NCBI GenBank assembly: GCA_900314825.1 | Contig: OMWS01000025.1 | Span: 1 to 38,040, forward strand | Origin: an uncultured Veillonellaceae bacterium | GTDB taxonomy: Bacteria; Bacillota; Negativicutes; Selenomonadales; Selenomonadaceae | Direction: 5' to 3' | Length of the DNA: 38,040 bases | Shown here: in pieces, positions 8,285-17,836 of the stretch | Numbering within the stretch: position 1 is the stretch's first letter | How the letters are laid out: every line of letters starts with the position of its first letter | The notes under the pieces: generated by a model | What the model saw: the letters and a program-made list of their open reading frames with translations, nothing else | What the model was told of the DNA's origin: nothing | Databases searched by the model: none | Program-made: the position numbers and the translations under genes

Positions 8285-9636
8285 TGAAGGGCGAAGAACG
8301 AATCGCAGGGCATGTCGTCCTCGAAGGCGAGCTCGAGCTTCTCTCGCCGCTCCTCGTCGGCGACGGCGGCGGAGACGAGACGCGGGACATCCATGTGCTG
8401 AAAGACCGGACGGGGCGTCCGTTCCTCCCTGGCACGTCCATCGCGGGCGTGCTGCGCGCGCTCCTCGCGGAGCGCTCGGAGACGATGGCGGCGCTGCTTT
8501 TTGGTGCGCTGGACCGGCAGCAGAGCGCTGTCCGCGTCAGCGATGCCGTGTTCACGCGCTACGCGATCATCTATCGTGACGGCGTCCGCATCGACCACGA
8601 CCTCGGCACGGCGGTCACGGGCGCGAAGTACGACTACGAGGCCATCGAGCGCGGCGGCCGGGCGCCGCTGCGCATCGACGTGACGCTTCGCGGCATCCAC
8701 ACGGACGATCCATCCGACATCCATGCGCCGATCCGTACGGACGTCCTCGACGCGCTCGTGTTTTTGCGCGACGCGCTGAAGGCGGGCGTGCGTTTCGGTG
8801 CGATGACGGCGAAAGGCCTCGGCCGCGCCCAGGTGAAGAACATCGCGATGGGGCTCTACGATTTTGCGCGTCCGCAGGATGTGAAAGCGCACTTGCGGCA
8901 GGAGACGCCCTCAGCGGCGAACGCGGGGGACCATTGCAAAAAGGCTTCGTCGTACGCAGCGACGGCAGAGGACACGTTCGATGTCACAGCGTCCTTTTCC
9001 CTGCGCTCGTCGCTCCTCGTACGTGCGAAGGGCGAGGACGCGGACGGCAAGACCATCGCCGTCATGCAGAAAAGCGGTCGCGATGCCGTCATCCCGGGAA
9101 GCTCCATGAAAGGCGTGCTGCGCCATCAGGCCATGCGCATCCTTGAAAAGCTCGGGCGGAGCGTGGACACGCTCGACGCCCTCATGGGATCGTCGGGGGA
9201 GGATGCGATTTGCAAACAAAAGAGCCGCATGACCGTCGACGAGACGTACATCCGGCTCGATAAGAACGTCTTTGAAAAAGAGCATACGCGCAACCGCATC
9301 GACCGCTTCACGGGCGGCACGATCGACAGCGCGCTCTTTACTACGCGGCCAATCTGGCAAAAAGGGAACGCGCCCACAGTACACGTGCATTTCCAGATTC
9401 AGAAGGCGTCGAAAGCGGACGCAGGGCTCGCGCTCTTCTTGCTGCGCGACCTCTGGCAGGGGCGCATCGCGCTCGGCGGCGAAGCCGGTTCCGGCCGCGG
9501 CACGCTTGCGGGCCACAAGGCAACGATCCGTTACGGCGGAAACGTCTATCAGATCGGAGAGCATGGACACATCACGGACGGCAAAGCGGCACTCGAGGCA
9601 TATGCCGCTGCCTTCGTGCAGGCAAAGGAGGATTGA
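8284..9636 (+). CDS. tandem double Cas7-like RAMP (Cas7-2x)
   Basis: A 450-residue fusion of two Csm3-like domains, providing two backbone positions from one chain. Domain 1 (about 1-205) has LLSPLLVGDGGGDE, then PGTSIAGVLRALL and the closing AMTAKGLGRAQV. Domain 2 (about 235-450) has FSLRSSLLVRAKGEDADG, PGSSMKGVLRHQAM and GGEAGSGRGTL. Asp residues sit in both loops before the PG(T/S)S motifs, where target-RNA cleavage residues lie in Csm3, so both halves may cut; which Asp is catalytic cannot be read from the sequence. The start at 8284 overlaps the csx10 stop and has AGGAGGG upstream. Confidence 0.85.
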   Translation: MKGEERIAGHVVLEGELELLSPLLVGDGGGDETRDIHVLKDRTGRPFLPGTSIAGVLRALLAERSETMAALLFGALDRQQSAVRVSDAVFTRYAIIYRDGVRIDHDLGTAVTGAKYDYEAIERGGRAPLRIDVTLRGIHTDDPSDIHAPIRTDVLDALVFLRDALKAGVRFGAMTAKGLGRAQVKNIAMGLYDFARPQDVKAHLRQETPSAANAGDHCKKASSYAATAEDTFDVTASFSLRSSLLVRAKGEDADGKTIAVMQKSGRDAVIPGSSMKGVLRHQAMRILEKLGRSVDTLDALMGSSGEDAICKQKSRMTVDETYIRLDKNVFEKEHTRNRIDRFTGGTIDSALFTTRPIWQKGNAPTVHVHFQIQKASKADAGLALFLLRDLWQGRIALGGEAGSGRGTLAGHKATIRYGGNVYQIGEHGHITDGKAALEAYAAAFVQAKED

Positions 9637-9639
9637 CGC

Positions 9640-10221
9640 ATGGGATTCACACTTGCAAAACAGGGACTTGCCATCGTCCATGGCCGTCATGTGTGGAGCA
9701 GCGTGTTTGCGGATGCCACGATGGACGCGCTCACAGAGACCGCCGGCACATGGCTGAAAGGCCCGGCGGACGTCGTCCTCTGGCAGATGCAGCGCATCGT
9801 CTGGGGCACGTGGGACGGGAGCGCGTTCCATTTCGCGGCAGACGATGTCGCGACCGAGAATATCTTGGAACTGCGCATTTTCCATCGCACGGGAGAACTG
9901 CACCTTCGCCGCGAAGATGATTTGTTCCTCGGTCGTTATGTGCAAGACATCGAAGAAGGCGGAGACGGCGAGGCCGGCGACTACATCGACAGCTTCTCGC
10001 GCCTCTGGGGGAAAAAGACGGACGCGGCGGATGGATATGTGCTGCTCCAAGACGCCGACCGCAAGCTCGCGATGCGCGTGCCGTACCCTGGCGACGCGAC
10101 AAAAGCGGATTGGTATGGCCTCACGACGCGCAATTACATCGCGTTTGATGAAACGACCGGGCTCGCAGGCTACAGCGACGAACGATTTGTTGCCATCGAG
10201 CCCGCGCAGGAGGTGAAGTGA
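9640..10221 (+). CDS. csx19: Csx19, type III-D-specific subunit (TIGR03984-like)
   Basis: A 193-residue protein placed between the double Cas7 and the TIGR03986-type RAMP, as usual for Csx19. The recognisable blocks are a DYIDSFSRLWG segment and the C-terminal TRNYIAFDETTGLAGYSDER followed by FV, which I associate with the TIGR03984 family. It has no RAMP glycine loop or nuclease motif. In III-D complexes Csx19 is a structural component near the crRNA 5' end; its biochemical role is poorly known. Start at 9640 with AAAGGAGG upstream. Confidence 0.78.
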   Translation: MGFTLAKQGLAIVHGRHVWSSVFADATMDALTETAGTWLKGPADVVLWQMQRIVWGTWDGSAFHFAADDVATENILELRIFHRTGELHLRREDDLFLGRYVQDIEEGGDGEAGDYIDSFSRLWGKKTDAADGYVLLQDADRKLAMRVPYPGDATKADWYGLTTRNYIAFDETTGLAGYSDERFVAIEPAQEVK

Positions 10222-10222
10222 A

Positions 10223-12424
10223 ATGGTGGATTTTGATCCCGATGTCCTGGCAAAACTCAAGGCCACGGGCCTGTACTCGGACGAACAGGAACAACAACTG
10301 AAGAAAGACAGGAAACGTCAAGACGAACAAAACGAACGGCGGCGCAAGGAAAATCAGCGGCGCCAGGAACGCAATTTCGGACAGCAAAATCGCAAAGGCG
10401 GCAAAGGCGGAAAGGGCGGTGGCTTTGCGCCGCAGCATGTGACGGCGCAATGCGTCCATGGTGTTTACGGCGAGGTGCTTTCGGCGCCACCGGCGACGAA
10501 GCCGCAAGCCATCGCGACGGCGCCATACAATTTCATCCCGCTGCCGGACGATGTCCTGCCGTCACCGCTTGATGAAACGCTTCGCACCCTCCTCACAGAT
10601 GGCAACGGCACAGAGAAATCACAGCTTTCGCCAGAAGAAACGCGCGCCGTTTCGCAAGTGTTCCATGCGTTTCGCACGCAGGGCAAGCGCTATGATGGCG
10701 CGATCACACTTTCCATCGAGAACCTCACGCCACTTTTCATCGGCGGCACGGGCAAGGATACGTTTGCGCCGACGGGCACGCCGATGATCCCGGGCAGCGA
10801 GCTGCGCGGCTTGACGAAGAATCTCCTGAAGATGATCACGTGCGGAACCTGGCGTGCCAGCGAAGACATGATGGATCAGCATCTCTACTATCGCTCGCTC
10901 ATGGCGCCGCGCAGCGCGCCGTTCAATAGTGGCCTGCACGCGCTCTACGCGGACAAGATGACCGGCGAAAGCGCGAGTGGTCGCGTCGTGAAAAATGCGA
11001 AGCCAGGGTTCCTCGTGAAGCGCGGGCGGCGGTATTTCATTTATCCGTTGCTGGATGACGAGCGCGTGCATTCCATTGTCATCCGCGACTATATGAAATC
11101 GTTCCATGCAAGCGATCGTGATGTGCGCACGTCTGCCGTGCGTTGGCAGGGTCACACGGCCTATGTGCAGGTCGGACTTCTCAGCACGCGCGGCCTCAAG
11201 ACGAAGGACGAGATCGAAGAATTTTTCCGCGTGACGCCGCCGAAGCAACGCAATCGCATCGGCAAGCAGTACTACAAATATTTTTCCATCGACGATATCG
11301 ACAAAGCGAAAGGCATCGAAGTGCCACCAGAGGTTCTCGAAGAATATCGCAACGACAAAAACCGCCGTGGCATGGATCTCGTGCGACAGAACCATGTCAT
11401 CGGGCAGGCGCCGACATCCATCGCGGGCATGGCAGCGTTCGATGCGGTTATTCCGTGTTTTTACCTTGCGGAGGATGGCGTCATCAAGGCGTTCGGCCAC
11501 GGGCAATCGTTCCGCATCCCCTACGATCATGCGACGATGGATGCCGTACCGGGATATTTGAAAGCGCCGGTCGTGGACTTCACTGATGCGATGTTCGGTC
11601 GCACGGGCAAAGCACTTTCGTGGGCGTCGCGCGTCGCATTTGAAGATGCCGTTGCGACGCATACGAAAGGCACGGAATCCGAGAGCCTTGCGCAAGCGCT
11701 CATGCAGCCGAACCCGACGTCGTTCCAGCTGTATCTCGCGCAGGATAAAAAAGATGAGCTCGTGCACTGGGATACGCCGGGCGCGCGGATTCGTGGTTAC
11801 AAGATGTATTGGCATCAGAAGAACGGCCACGATTGGCGTGCGCGCACGGCGGAACGCACGACGCTTGCAAAGCGCGAAGAGGGGAGCGCCAATCTCCTGA
11901 AGACGATCACGCCGCTCAAGGCCGGAGCGACATTCGCGGGTCGCATCCGCTTCCGAGACCTTGACGAAGTGGAGCTCGGCGCACTTTTGCGGGTATTTCA
12001 TCTTGCGGAGAACAACGAAGAGATCGCGTACAAGATCGGCATGGGAAAATCCATTGGACTTGGAAGCATCCGCATTGTGGCAGAGCTGTCGCTCGAAGGC
12101 GCGGACGCGTATCAAACGCTGTTCGATGGCGACGGTTGGCAAGAGCCGTTGCAAGCGGCGGACCCTGCGCCGTTCCTCGCGGCCTATGATGCGTACGTGA
12201 AACAGGCGGGCAGTGCGGTCGAGGAAAGTTATACACGGATACGTGCGGCGCTCTCAGCCATGCTCGACTACCGTTCAACGCAGCAGATCGCGCAGTGGGA
12301 GCCGGCGACGGCGGCGATTAACGGCAACACGGATGATCCATCGAACCACGATACGCGTTTCCAGAATCGCAACGTTCTGCCGACACCGCAAGAGGTTGTA
12401 CAGTATGCGAAAAAAGGGCTTTGA
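10223..12424 (+). CDS. TIGR03986-type CRISPR RAMP protein (large Cas7-like)
   Basis: A 733-residue RAMP protein and the largest subunit of this module. The first ~75 residues are low-complexity and strongly charged (runs rich in K, R, Q, E, then GGKGGKGG), probably disordered and able to touch RNA. A YNFIPLPDDVLPSP segment near residue 100 is followed by the RAMP core: ITLSIENLTPLFIGGTGKD, PMIPGSELRGLTKNL, and a far C-terminal KIGMGKSIGLGSIRI glycine loop near residue 610. The long stretch between them is an insertion compared with a simple Cas7. Expected role: backbone subunit at the 3' side of the crRNA. Start at 10223 with AGGAGGTGA upstream. Confidence 0.82.
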   Translation: MVDFDPDVLAKLKATGLYSDEQEQQLKKDRKRQDEQNERRRKENQRRQERNFGQQNRKGGKGGKGGGFAPQHVTAQCVHGVYGEVLSAPPATKPQAIATAPYNFIPLPDDVLPSPLDETLRTLLTDGNGTEKSQLSPEETRAVSQVFHAFRTQGKRYDGAITLSIENLTPLFIGGTGKDTFAPTGTPMIPGSELRGLTKNLLKMITCGTWRASEDMMDQHLYYRSLMAPRSAPFNSGLHALYADKMTGESASGRVVKNAKPGFLVKRGRRYFIYPLLDDERVHSIVIRDYMKSFHASDRDVRTSAVRWQGHTAYVQVGLLSTRGLKTKDEIEEFFRVTPPKQRNRIGKQYYKYFSIDDIDKAKGIEVPPEVLEEYRNDKNRRGMDLVRQNHVIGQAPTSIAGMAAFDAVIPCFYLAEDGVIKAFGHGQSFRIPYDHATMDAVPGYLKAPVVDFTDAMFGRTGKALSWASRVAFEDAVATHTKGTESESLAQALMQPNPTSFQLYLAQDKKDELVHWDTPGARIRGYKMYWHQKNGHDWRARTAERTTLAKREEGSANLLKTITPLKAGATFAGRIRFRDLDEVELGALLRVFHLAENNEEIAYKIGMGKSIGLGSIRIVAELSLEGADAYQTLFDGDGWQEPLQAADPAPFLAAYDAYVKQAGSAVEESYTRIRAALSAMLDYRSTQQIAQWEPATAAINGNTDDPSNHDTRFQNRNVLPTPQEVVQYAKKGL

Positions 12425-12439
12425 AGCGAAAGGAACGAT

Positions 12440-12469
12440 ATGAAGCACTTGTTTGAGGCGCTGCGATGA
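12440..12469 (+). CDS. nine-codon mini-ORF coupled to cas6
   Basis: ATG at 12440 sits behind AAAGGAAC at good spacing and encodes MKHLFEALR. Its TGA overlaps the ATG of cas6. No other ribosome site is seen for cas6, so translation of this mini-ORF probably delivers ribosomes to cas6 by re-initiation. The peptide itself is unlikely to matter. Confidence 0.45.
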   Translation: MKHLFEALR

Positions 12470-13335
12470 TTGGCGCTGTGACATACGAGCTCGTCGCGAC
12501 AGCGGACGGGCGCATGGAAGGATTCGCCGGACGACTCTTGCACGCGGCGTTTTTCCGCCATCTCGCTGCGTGCTCGCCTGCGCTGTCGGCGGCGGTGCAT
12601 GACGGAGAGCGCACGAAGCCTTTTACGAGCTCGCCGCTCATCCGGCCGCAGCGGCTGCATGCGCCGTCGCAGTGCGGCGGGAGACGACCAGTTGGTGGAC
12701 GTGGCGAGCGGATGATTTTCGAGAAAGCACCGTTTCCCGTGCGCACGGGCGAGCGGTTTTTCTGGCGCGTCACGGCGCTCCGGGATGACGTGCTCGCGGC
12801 AGCGCTGCATCTCGCAACGGGGACGGAGCTCCAGGTCGGGCGCGTGACGTTTTCCGTCCTCCATGTCTTTGCCGACGGCACGCACGAGAGTGGCGTGCTC
12901 GCGCCGGAGGATCTCATCGCCGACGCACTCGCCGCGCCGCCCGTGCACGAACTCTCGCTTCATTTCCGTTCGCCCGTGACGTTCCGCCGCGGCGCGCTCG
13001 ATTATCCCGTGCCCGCGCCGGAGCTCGTCTTTCCGTCGCTCGCAAGCAAATGGCAAGCACACGCGATGCCAGCGGACATCGACACAGCGCGCGTGCAAGA
13101 GATGGCCGCGCGCGTCGCGATCAGCGATTGGACGGGGCGGACGCAGCGCATTTATTTTGCGCAGCACCACGGCGCGAGCGGCTGCCTCGGCGACTTCACG
13201 TATAGCCTGAAAGCTTTGGATGACGACGAACGCCACGTCATCCTCCTGCTCGCCGAGTACGCGACGTTCTCCGGCACCGGCCGCCTCGCAGCGCAAGGCT
13301 TCGGGCAGACGCGGGTGACATTTCCGCGTACATAA
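12466..13335 (+). CDS. cas6: Cas6 crRNA-processing endoribonuclease
   Basis: Predicted to cut CRISPR precursor RNA inside each repeat to make crRNA for the complex. The 289-residue protein has the family pattern: an early helix LLHAAFFRHLA whose His is a candidate catalytic residue, the KPFTSSPL strand, a GASGCLGDFTYSLK block and the C-terminal glycine-rich loop FSGTGRLAAQGFGQTRV. It is the last gene of the cas operon. The ATG at 12466 overlaps the stop of a mini-ORF. With no CRISPR array in the window, its substrate must be transcribed elsewhere in the genome. Confidence 0.88.
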   Translation: MIGAVTYELVATADGRMEGFAGRLLHAAFFRHLAACSPALSAAVHDGERTKPFTSSPLIRPQRLHAPSQCGGRRPVGGRGERMIFEKAPFPVRTGERFFWRVTALRDDVLAAALHLATGTELQVGRVTFSVLHVFADGTHESGVLAPEDLIADALAAPPVHELSLHFRSPVTFRRGALDYPVPAPELVFPSLASKWQAHAMPADIDTARVQEMAARVAISDWTGRTQRIYFAQHHGASGCLGDFTYSLKALDDDERHVILLLAEYATFSGTGRLAAQGFGQTRVTFPRT

Positions 13336-13366
13336 AAAAATCCCCTGCTTGAAATTCAGCAAGGGA
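13335..13366 (-). terminator. terminator of the holin-like toxin mRNA
   Basis: Read on the minus strand, a 9-bp stem (TCCCTTGCT pairing with AAGCAGGGGA, one G-T) with an 8-base loop is followed by seven T. It abuts the cas6 stop codon. On the plus strand the same hairpin has no T run, so it should not stop cas operon transcripts. Confidence 0.8.
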
Positions 13367-13377
13367 CATGATAAAAT
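13349..13377 (+). promoter_or_regulatory. promoter of the presumed antisense antitoxin RNA
   Basis: TTGAAA (13349-13354), a 17-base spacer and TAAAAT (13372-13377) form a near-consensus promoter pointing into the 3' side of the toxin gene. Transcription should start near 13384. It partly overlaps the toxin terminator on the other strand. Confidence 0.65.
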
Positions 13378-13383
13378 CAATCA

Positions 13384-13552
13384 TGAAAAGCGGCCGATGC
13401 TTCCATGTCGGTCCCGCGAATCCAATTTTGAGTTGGGGCGTCCGTTACACAGAGAGCGCGGTCAGGTGTTACTTATGCAGCAGCAACGCAAGGATCGCCA
13501 CCAACAGCTGTAGGAAAGCCAGCACGAGTGCAGCTTCTTCATAAGTCGTCAT
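13384..13552 (+). ncRNA. presumed antisense antitoxin RNA to the holin-like toxin (3' end uncertain)
   Basis: The RNA predicted from the promoter at 13349-13377 is complementary to the toxin 3' UTR and probably to its coding region. Its first 30 bases can fold (GCGGCCGA facing TCGGTCCCGC), and a second small hairpin has arms CCAA and TTGG. I see no clear terminator, so the end is set arbitrarily at the toxin start. The arrangement matches type I toxin-antitoxin loci such as txpA/RatA, where the antisense RNA covers the toxin 3' end. Confidence 0.5.
13469..13552 (-). CDS. holin-like type I toxin, 27 residues
   Basis: A short hydrophobic peptide beginning MTTYEEAALVLAFLQLL and ending in a polar LLLHK tail. 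One membrane helix preceded by a short TYEE head is the pattern of the putative holin-like toxin family (TxpA-like), which kills or stalls cells by damaging the membrane. The ATG at 13552 has GGAGG 8 bases upstream; an in-frame ATG at 13558 is too close to it. The mRNA has its own promoter, a hairpin hiding the ribosome site, a long 3' UTR and a terminator. It faces the end of the cas operon. The family call rests on pattern and layout. Confidence 0.75.
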   Translation of the reverse strand: MTTYEEAALVLAFLQLLVAILALLLHK

Positions 13553-13560
13553 GGGCATCA

Positions 13561-13574
13561 CCTCCCCTTGGAGG
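13561..13574 (-). promoter_or_regulatory. hairpin sequestering the toxin ribosome binding site
   Basis: In the toxin mRNA, CCTCC and GGAGG pair around an AAGG loop. The 3' arm is the Shine-Dalgarno sequence, so translation should be poor until the hairpin opens. Hidden ribosome sites are usual in type I toxin mRNAs. Confidence 0.65.
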
Positions 13575-13596
13575 GAACCGACCATCGGCCAAGAAG

Positions 13597-13647
13597 ATGA
13601 TAGCATACGCGCTGGCTTTTTGCAATGCGATGAAATTATGATATAAT
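13597..13647. promoter_or_regulatory. divergent promoters of miaB and the toxin sharing one palindromic -35
   Basis: TTGCAA at 13620-13625 is its own reverse complement. Rightward it pairs with TATAAT (13642-13647, spacer 16) to serve miaB. Leftward it pairs with TATCAT (plus-strand ATGATA, 13597-13602, spacer 17) to serve the toxin. The two polymerases could not occupy the site together, so the genes probably compete for transcription. Confidence 0.65.
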
Positions 13648-13690
13648 CGCAGGCAGAACAAACGAACGCAGAAAGGTTTTCATTTATTGT

Positions 13691-15106
<1,416 letters not shown>

Positions 15107-15109
15107 TCA

Positions 15110-15137
15110 AAGGCTGTTGCGCATGCAACAGCCTTTT
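15110..15137 (+). terminator. terminator after miaB
   Basis: A perfect 11-bp stem (AAGGCTGTTGC and GCAACAGCCTT) with loop GCAT is followed by TTTT. It lies four bases after the miaB stop and before the mutS ribosome site, so mutS either depends on read-through or has a promoter I did not identify. Confidence 0.85.
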
Positions 15138-15160
15138 CGAAGATAGAAAGGTAGTACAAC

Positions 15161-17836
15161 ATGGAACTCACGCCGATGATGCAGCAGTATCAGGCGACGA
15201 AGGCGCAGCACCCGGGAGAAATTCTCTTTTTCCGGCTCGGCGACTTCTATGAGATGTTCTTTGACGATGCGCGGCTCGTGTCGGACGAGCTCGGCCTCAC
15301 GCTTACGAGCCGCAGCGGCAACAAGGAAAAAGCGCCGATGTGCGGCATCCCGTATCATGCGGCAGAATCGTACATCAACCGCCTGATTGCGAAAGGCTAC
15401 AAGATTGCCATCGCCGAGCAGATCGGCGACCCGAAAGCGAAGGGCCTCACGAAGCGCGAGGTCATCAAGGTCGTCACGCCCGGCACGGTGCTGTCGGAGT
15501 CGGCGCTGCCAGAGACATCCAATAATTATATTGCGCTTCTTTATGAGCCACCCGTGCAGGAAACGATGAAGGACGACACGGTCGTGCTGGCGGGTGCGGA
15601 TATCTCGACGGGCGAGTGCTTCTATGGCATCTACACCGGGGGAAGCCGCTTGCCGATGCTTTTCGATGAGCTCTATCGTTTGCAGATGGCGGAGCTGCTG
15701 CTCGTTGGCGACCTGTCATTCCGCACGACGCTTGACGACTTCGTGCACCTCAGGCTCGGCGCGTGCTCGTATACGCCGGTGGACGGCGTGCCGGATGCGC
15801 GTCATATCGACGACCGCATCGTGGAGCATTTCGATGCGACGAACCGCCCGCCCGAGTCCGAGGCGCAGGCGGCCGTCGCGACGCTCCTCGACTACCTGCA
15901 CGCGACGGTCAAGACGGATCTCTCGCAGCTTTCGCATCTCACGCGCCTCGACGCGAGCGAAAACCTGACGGTCGATACGTATACGCTGCGCAACCTCGAA
16001 ATCACGCGCAACCTGCGCGACGGCGGCAAGAAAGACACGCTCCTTGACGTGCTCGATTTCACGAAGACGGCCATGGGCAGCCGCTTGCTGAAGAAATGGC
16101 TGGAGTCGCCGCTTCTTTCTATCGTCGCGATTGACGCGCGGCTCGACGCCGTGCAGGAGCTCACGGATGATTTTGCGCTGCGCGATACGCTGCGCACCGC
16201 GTTTGGCGAGATCCGCGATTTCGAGCGGCTTTTGACGCGCATCGAGGTCGGCACGGCGAATGCGCGTGACCTCATTGCTTTGAAGTTGTCCCTCCAAATG
16301 CTGCCGGGCATCGTTACGGCGCTTGCGGAAGTGAAGGCACGGATGCTCAAGCAATCGGCGAAGGAAATCTCGACGTATGACGAAGATGTGGACCTCCTGG
16401 CTCGCGCCATCGTGGACGAGCCCGGTCTGACGATCCGCGAGGGCGGCATCATCAAGGACGGCTACAATGCCGAGCTCGACGAGTACCGCCGCATTTCCCG
16501 CGACAGCAAGTCGATGCTGCAGGAAATCGAAGAGCGCGAAAAAGCCGAGACCGGCATCAAGTCGCTGAAGATCGGCTACAACAAGGTCTTCGGCTATTAC
16601 ATCGAAGTCCGAAACTCCGGCGCCGATCTCGTGCCAGACCGCTACATCCGCAAGCAGACGCTTGCGCAAGCCGAGCGCTACATCACGGAAGAGCTCAAGG
16701 AATTCGAGACGAAAATTCTCGGCGCACAGGAAAAAATCGTCCAGATCGAATACAATCTCTTCTGCGAGGTGCGTGACCACATGAAGGCGAAGCTTGCGAG
16801 CATCCAGCAGACGGCGCACGCCATCGCGCGCGTCGATGTGCTCGCTTCGCTCGCCGAGGCGGCCGTGAACTACGGTTACGTGCGTCCGCGCCTTGTGCAA
16901 GATGGCACGATCGATATCAAGGACGGCCGCCATCCGCTCGTCGAGCGCATCCTCACACGCGATCTTTTTGTGCCAAACGATGCACATCTCGATCACGCGG
17001 ACTGCGAGATCATGCTCATCACGGGACCGAACATGGCGGGCAAATCAACGTACATGCGCCAGGTCGCGCTCCTCACGCTCATGGCGCAGGCCGGCAGCTT
17101 CGTGCCCGCGCGCGAGGCGACGATCGCGCCCGTCGACCGCATTTTCACGCGTATTGGCGCGAGCGATGATCTTGTGAGCGGGCAGAGCACGTTCATGGTC
17201 GAGATGAACGAGGTCGCGCAGATCCTCAAATATGCGACGAAAAACAGCCTCGTCATCCTCGATGAGATCGGACGCGGCACGAGCACGTTCGACGGCATGA
17301 GCATCGCGCGCGCCGTCGTCAAGTACATCGAAAAGCGCGTCCACGCAAAGACGCTGTTCGCGACGCATTACCATGAGCTCACGGACATGGAGGACGAAAA
17401 GGTCAAGAATTACTGCGTCGCCGTCAAAGAGCGCGGCAGCGATGTCGCGTTTTTGCGGCGCATCGTGCCGGGCGCGGCCGACAAATCGTATGGCATCCAC
17501 GTCGCGAAGCTCGCCGGCCTGCCGAAAGCCGTGCTGAAGCGCGCCGAGCAGATTTTGTCCGAACTCGAAGACGAACAGGCAAAACTTGACGCGGTCGAAG
17601 CGACCAGTGGCTCTGCAACGGGCGCAGGAAAAGCGTCGGCGGGCACACGTTCAAAGAATGCGAAGAACGTACCCCTCGCTCCGTCGGACCCCGAACCGAT
17701 GATGGGCTCGCTCTTTGCCAGCACGCTTGGCGACGCGATCCTCGGCCTCGACATCATGACGATGACGCCCATCGAGGCGCTCAATGAACTGTACAAACTT
17801 CAAGAGCAAGCGAAAAGGGAGGCGGGCATTTCATGA
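15161..17836 (+). CDS. mutS: MutS, DNA mismatch recognition ATPase
   Basis: Binds mismatched bases and starts methyl-independent mismatch repair with MutL. The N-terminus shows the mismatch-binding FRLGDFYEMFFDDA (Phe-x-Glu wedge). The Walker A motif GPNMAGKST is near residue 625, followed by a Walker B region LVILDEIGRGTSTFDG and the FATHYHEL switch. The length of 891 residues is normal, with a low-complexity linker near residue 815 before the C-terminal dimerisation helices. GAAAGG precedes the ATG. The stop overlaps mutL in an ATGA, so the two are translationally coupled. Confidence 0.97.
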   Translation: MELTPMMQQYQATKAQHPGEILFFRLGDFYEMFFDDARLVSDELGLTLTSRSGNKEKAPMCGIPYHAAESYINRLIAKGYKIAIAEQIGDPKAKGLTKREVIKVVTPGTVLSESALPETSNNYIALLYEPPVQETMKDDTVVLAGADISTGECFYGIYTGGSRLPMLFDELYRLQMAELLLVGDLSFRTTLDDFVHLRLGACSYTPVDGVPDARHIDDRIVEHFDATNRPPESEAQAAVATLLDYLHATVKTDLSQLSHLTRLDASENLTVDTYTLRNLEITRNLRDGGKKDTLLDVLDFTKTAMGSRLLKKWLESPLLSIVAIDARLDAVQELTDDFALRDTLRTAFGEIRDFERLLTRIEVGTANARDLIALKLSLQMLPGIVTALAEVKARMLKQSAKEISTYDEDVDLLARAIVDEPGLTIREGGIIKDGYNAELDEYRRISRDSKSMLQEIEEREKAETGIKSLKIGYNKVFGYYIEVRNSGADLVPDRYIRKQTLAQAERYITEELKEFETKILGAQEKIVQIEYNLFCEVRDHMKAKLASIQQTAHAIARVDVLASLAEAAVNYGYVRPRLVQDGTIDIKDGRHPLVERILTRDLFVPNDAHLDHADCEIMLITGPNMAGKSTYMRQVALLTLMAQAGSFVPAREATIAPVDRIFTRIGASDDLVSGQSTFMVEMNEVAQILKYATKNSLVILDEIGRGTSTFDGMSIARAVVKYIEKRVHAKTLFATHYHELTDMEDEKVKNYCVAVKERGSDVAFLRRIVPGAADKSYGIHVAKLAGLPKAVLKRAEQILSELEDEQAKLDAVEATSGSATGAGKASAGTRSKNAKNVPLAPSDPEPMMGSLFASTLGDAILGLDIMTMTPIEALNELYKLQEQAKREAGIS

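Noticed and set aside
13383..13544. A 53-codon plus-strand ORF in the antisense RNA region
   Set aside because: It has no ribosome site, starts at the predicted first base of the RNA, and its sequence is fully explained as the complement of the toxin gene and its 3' UTR.
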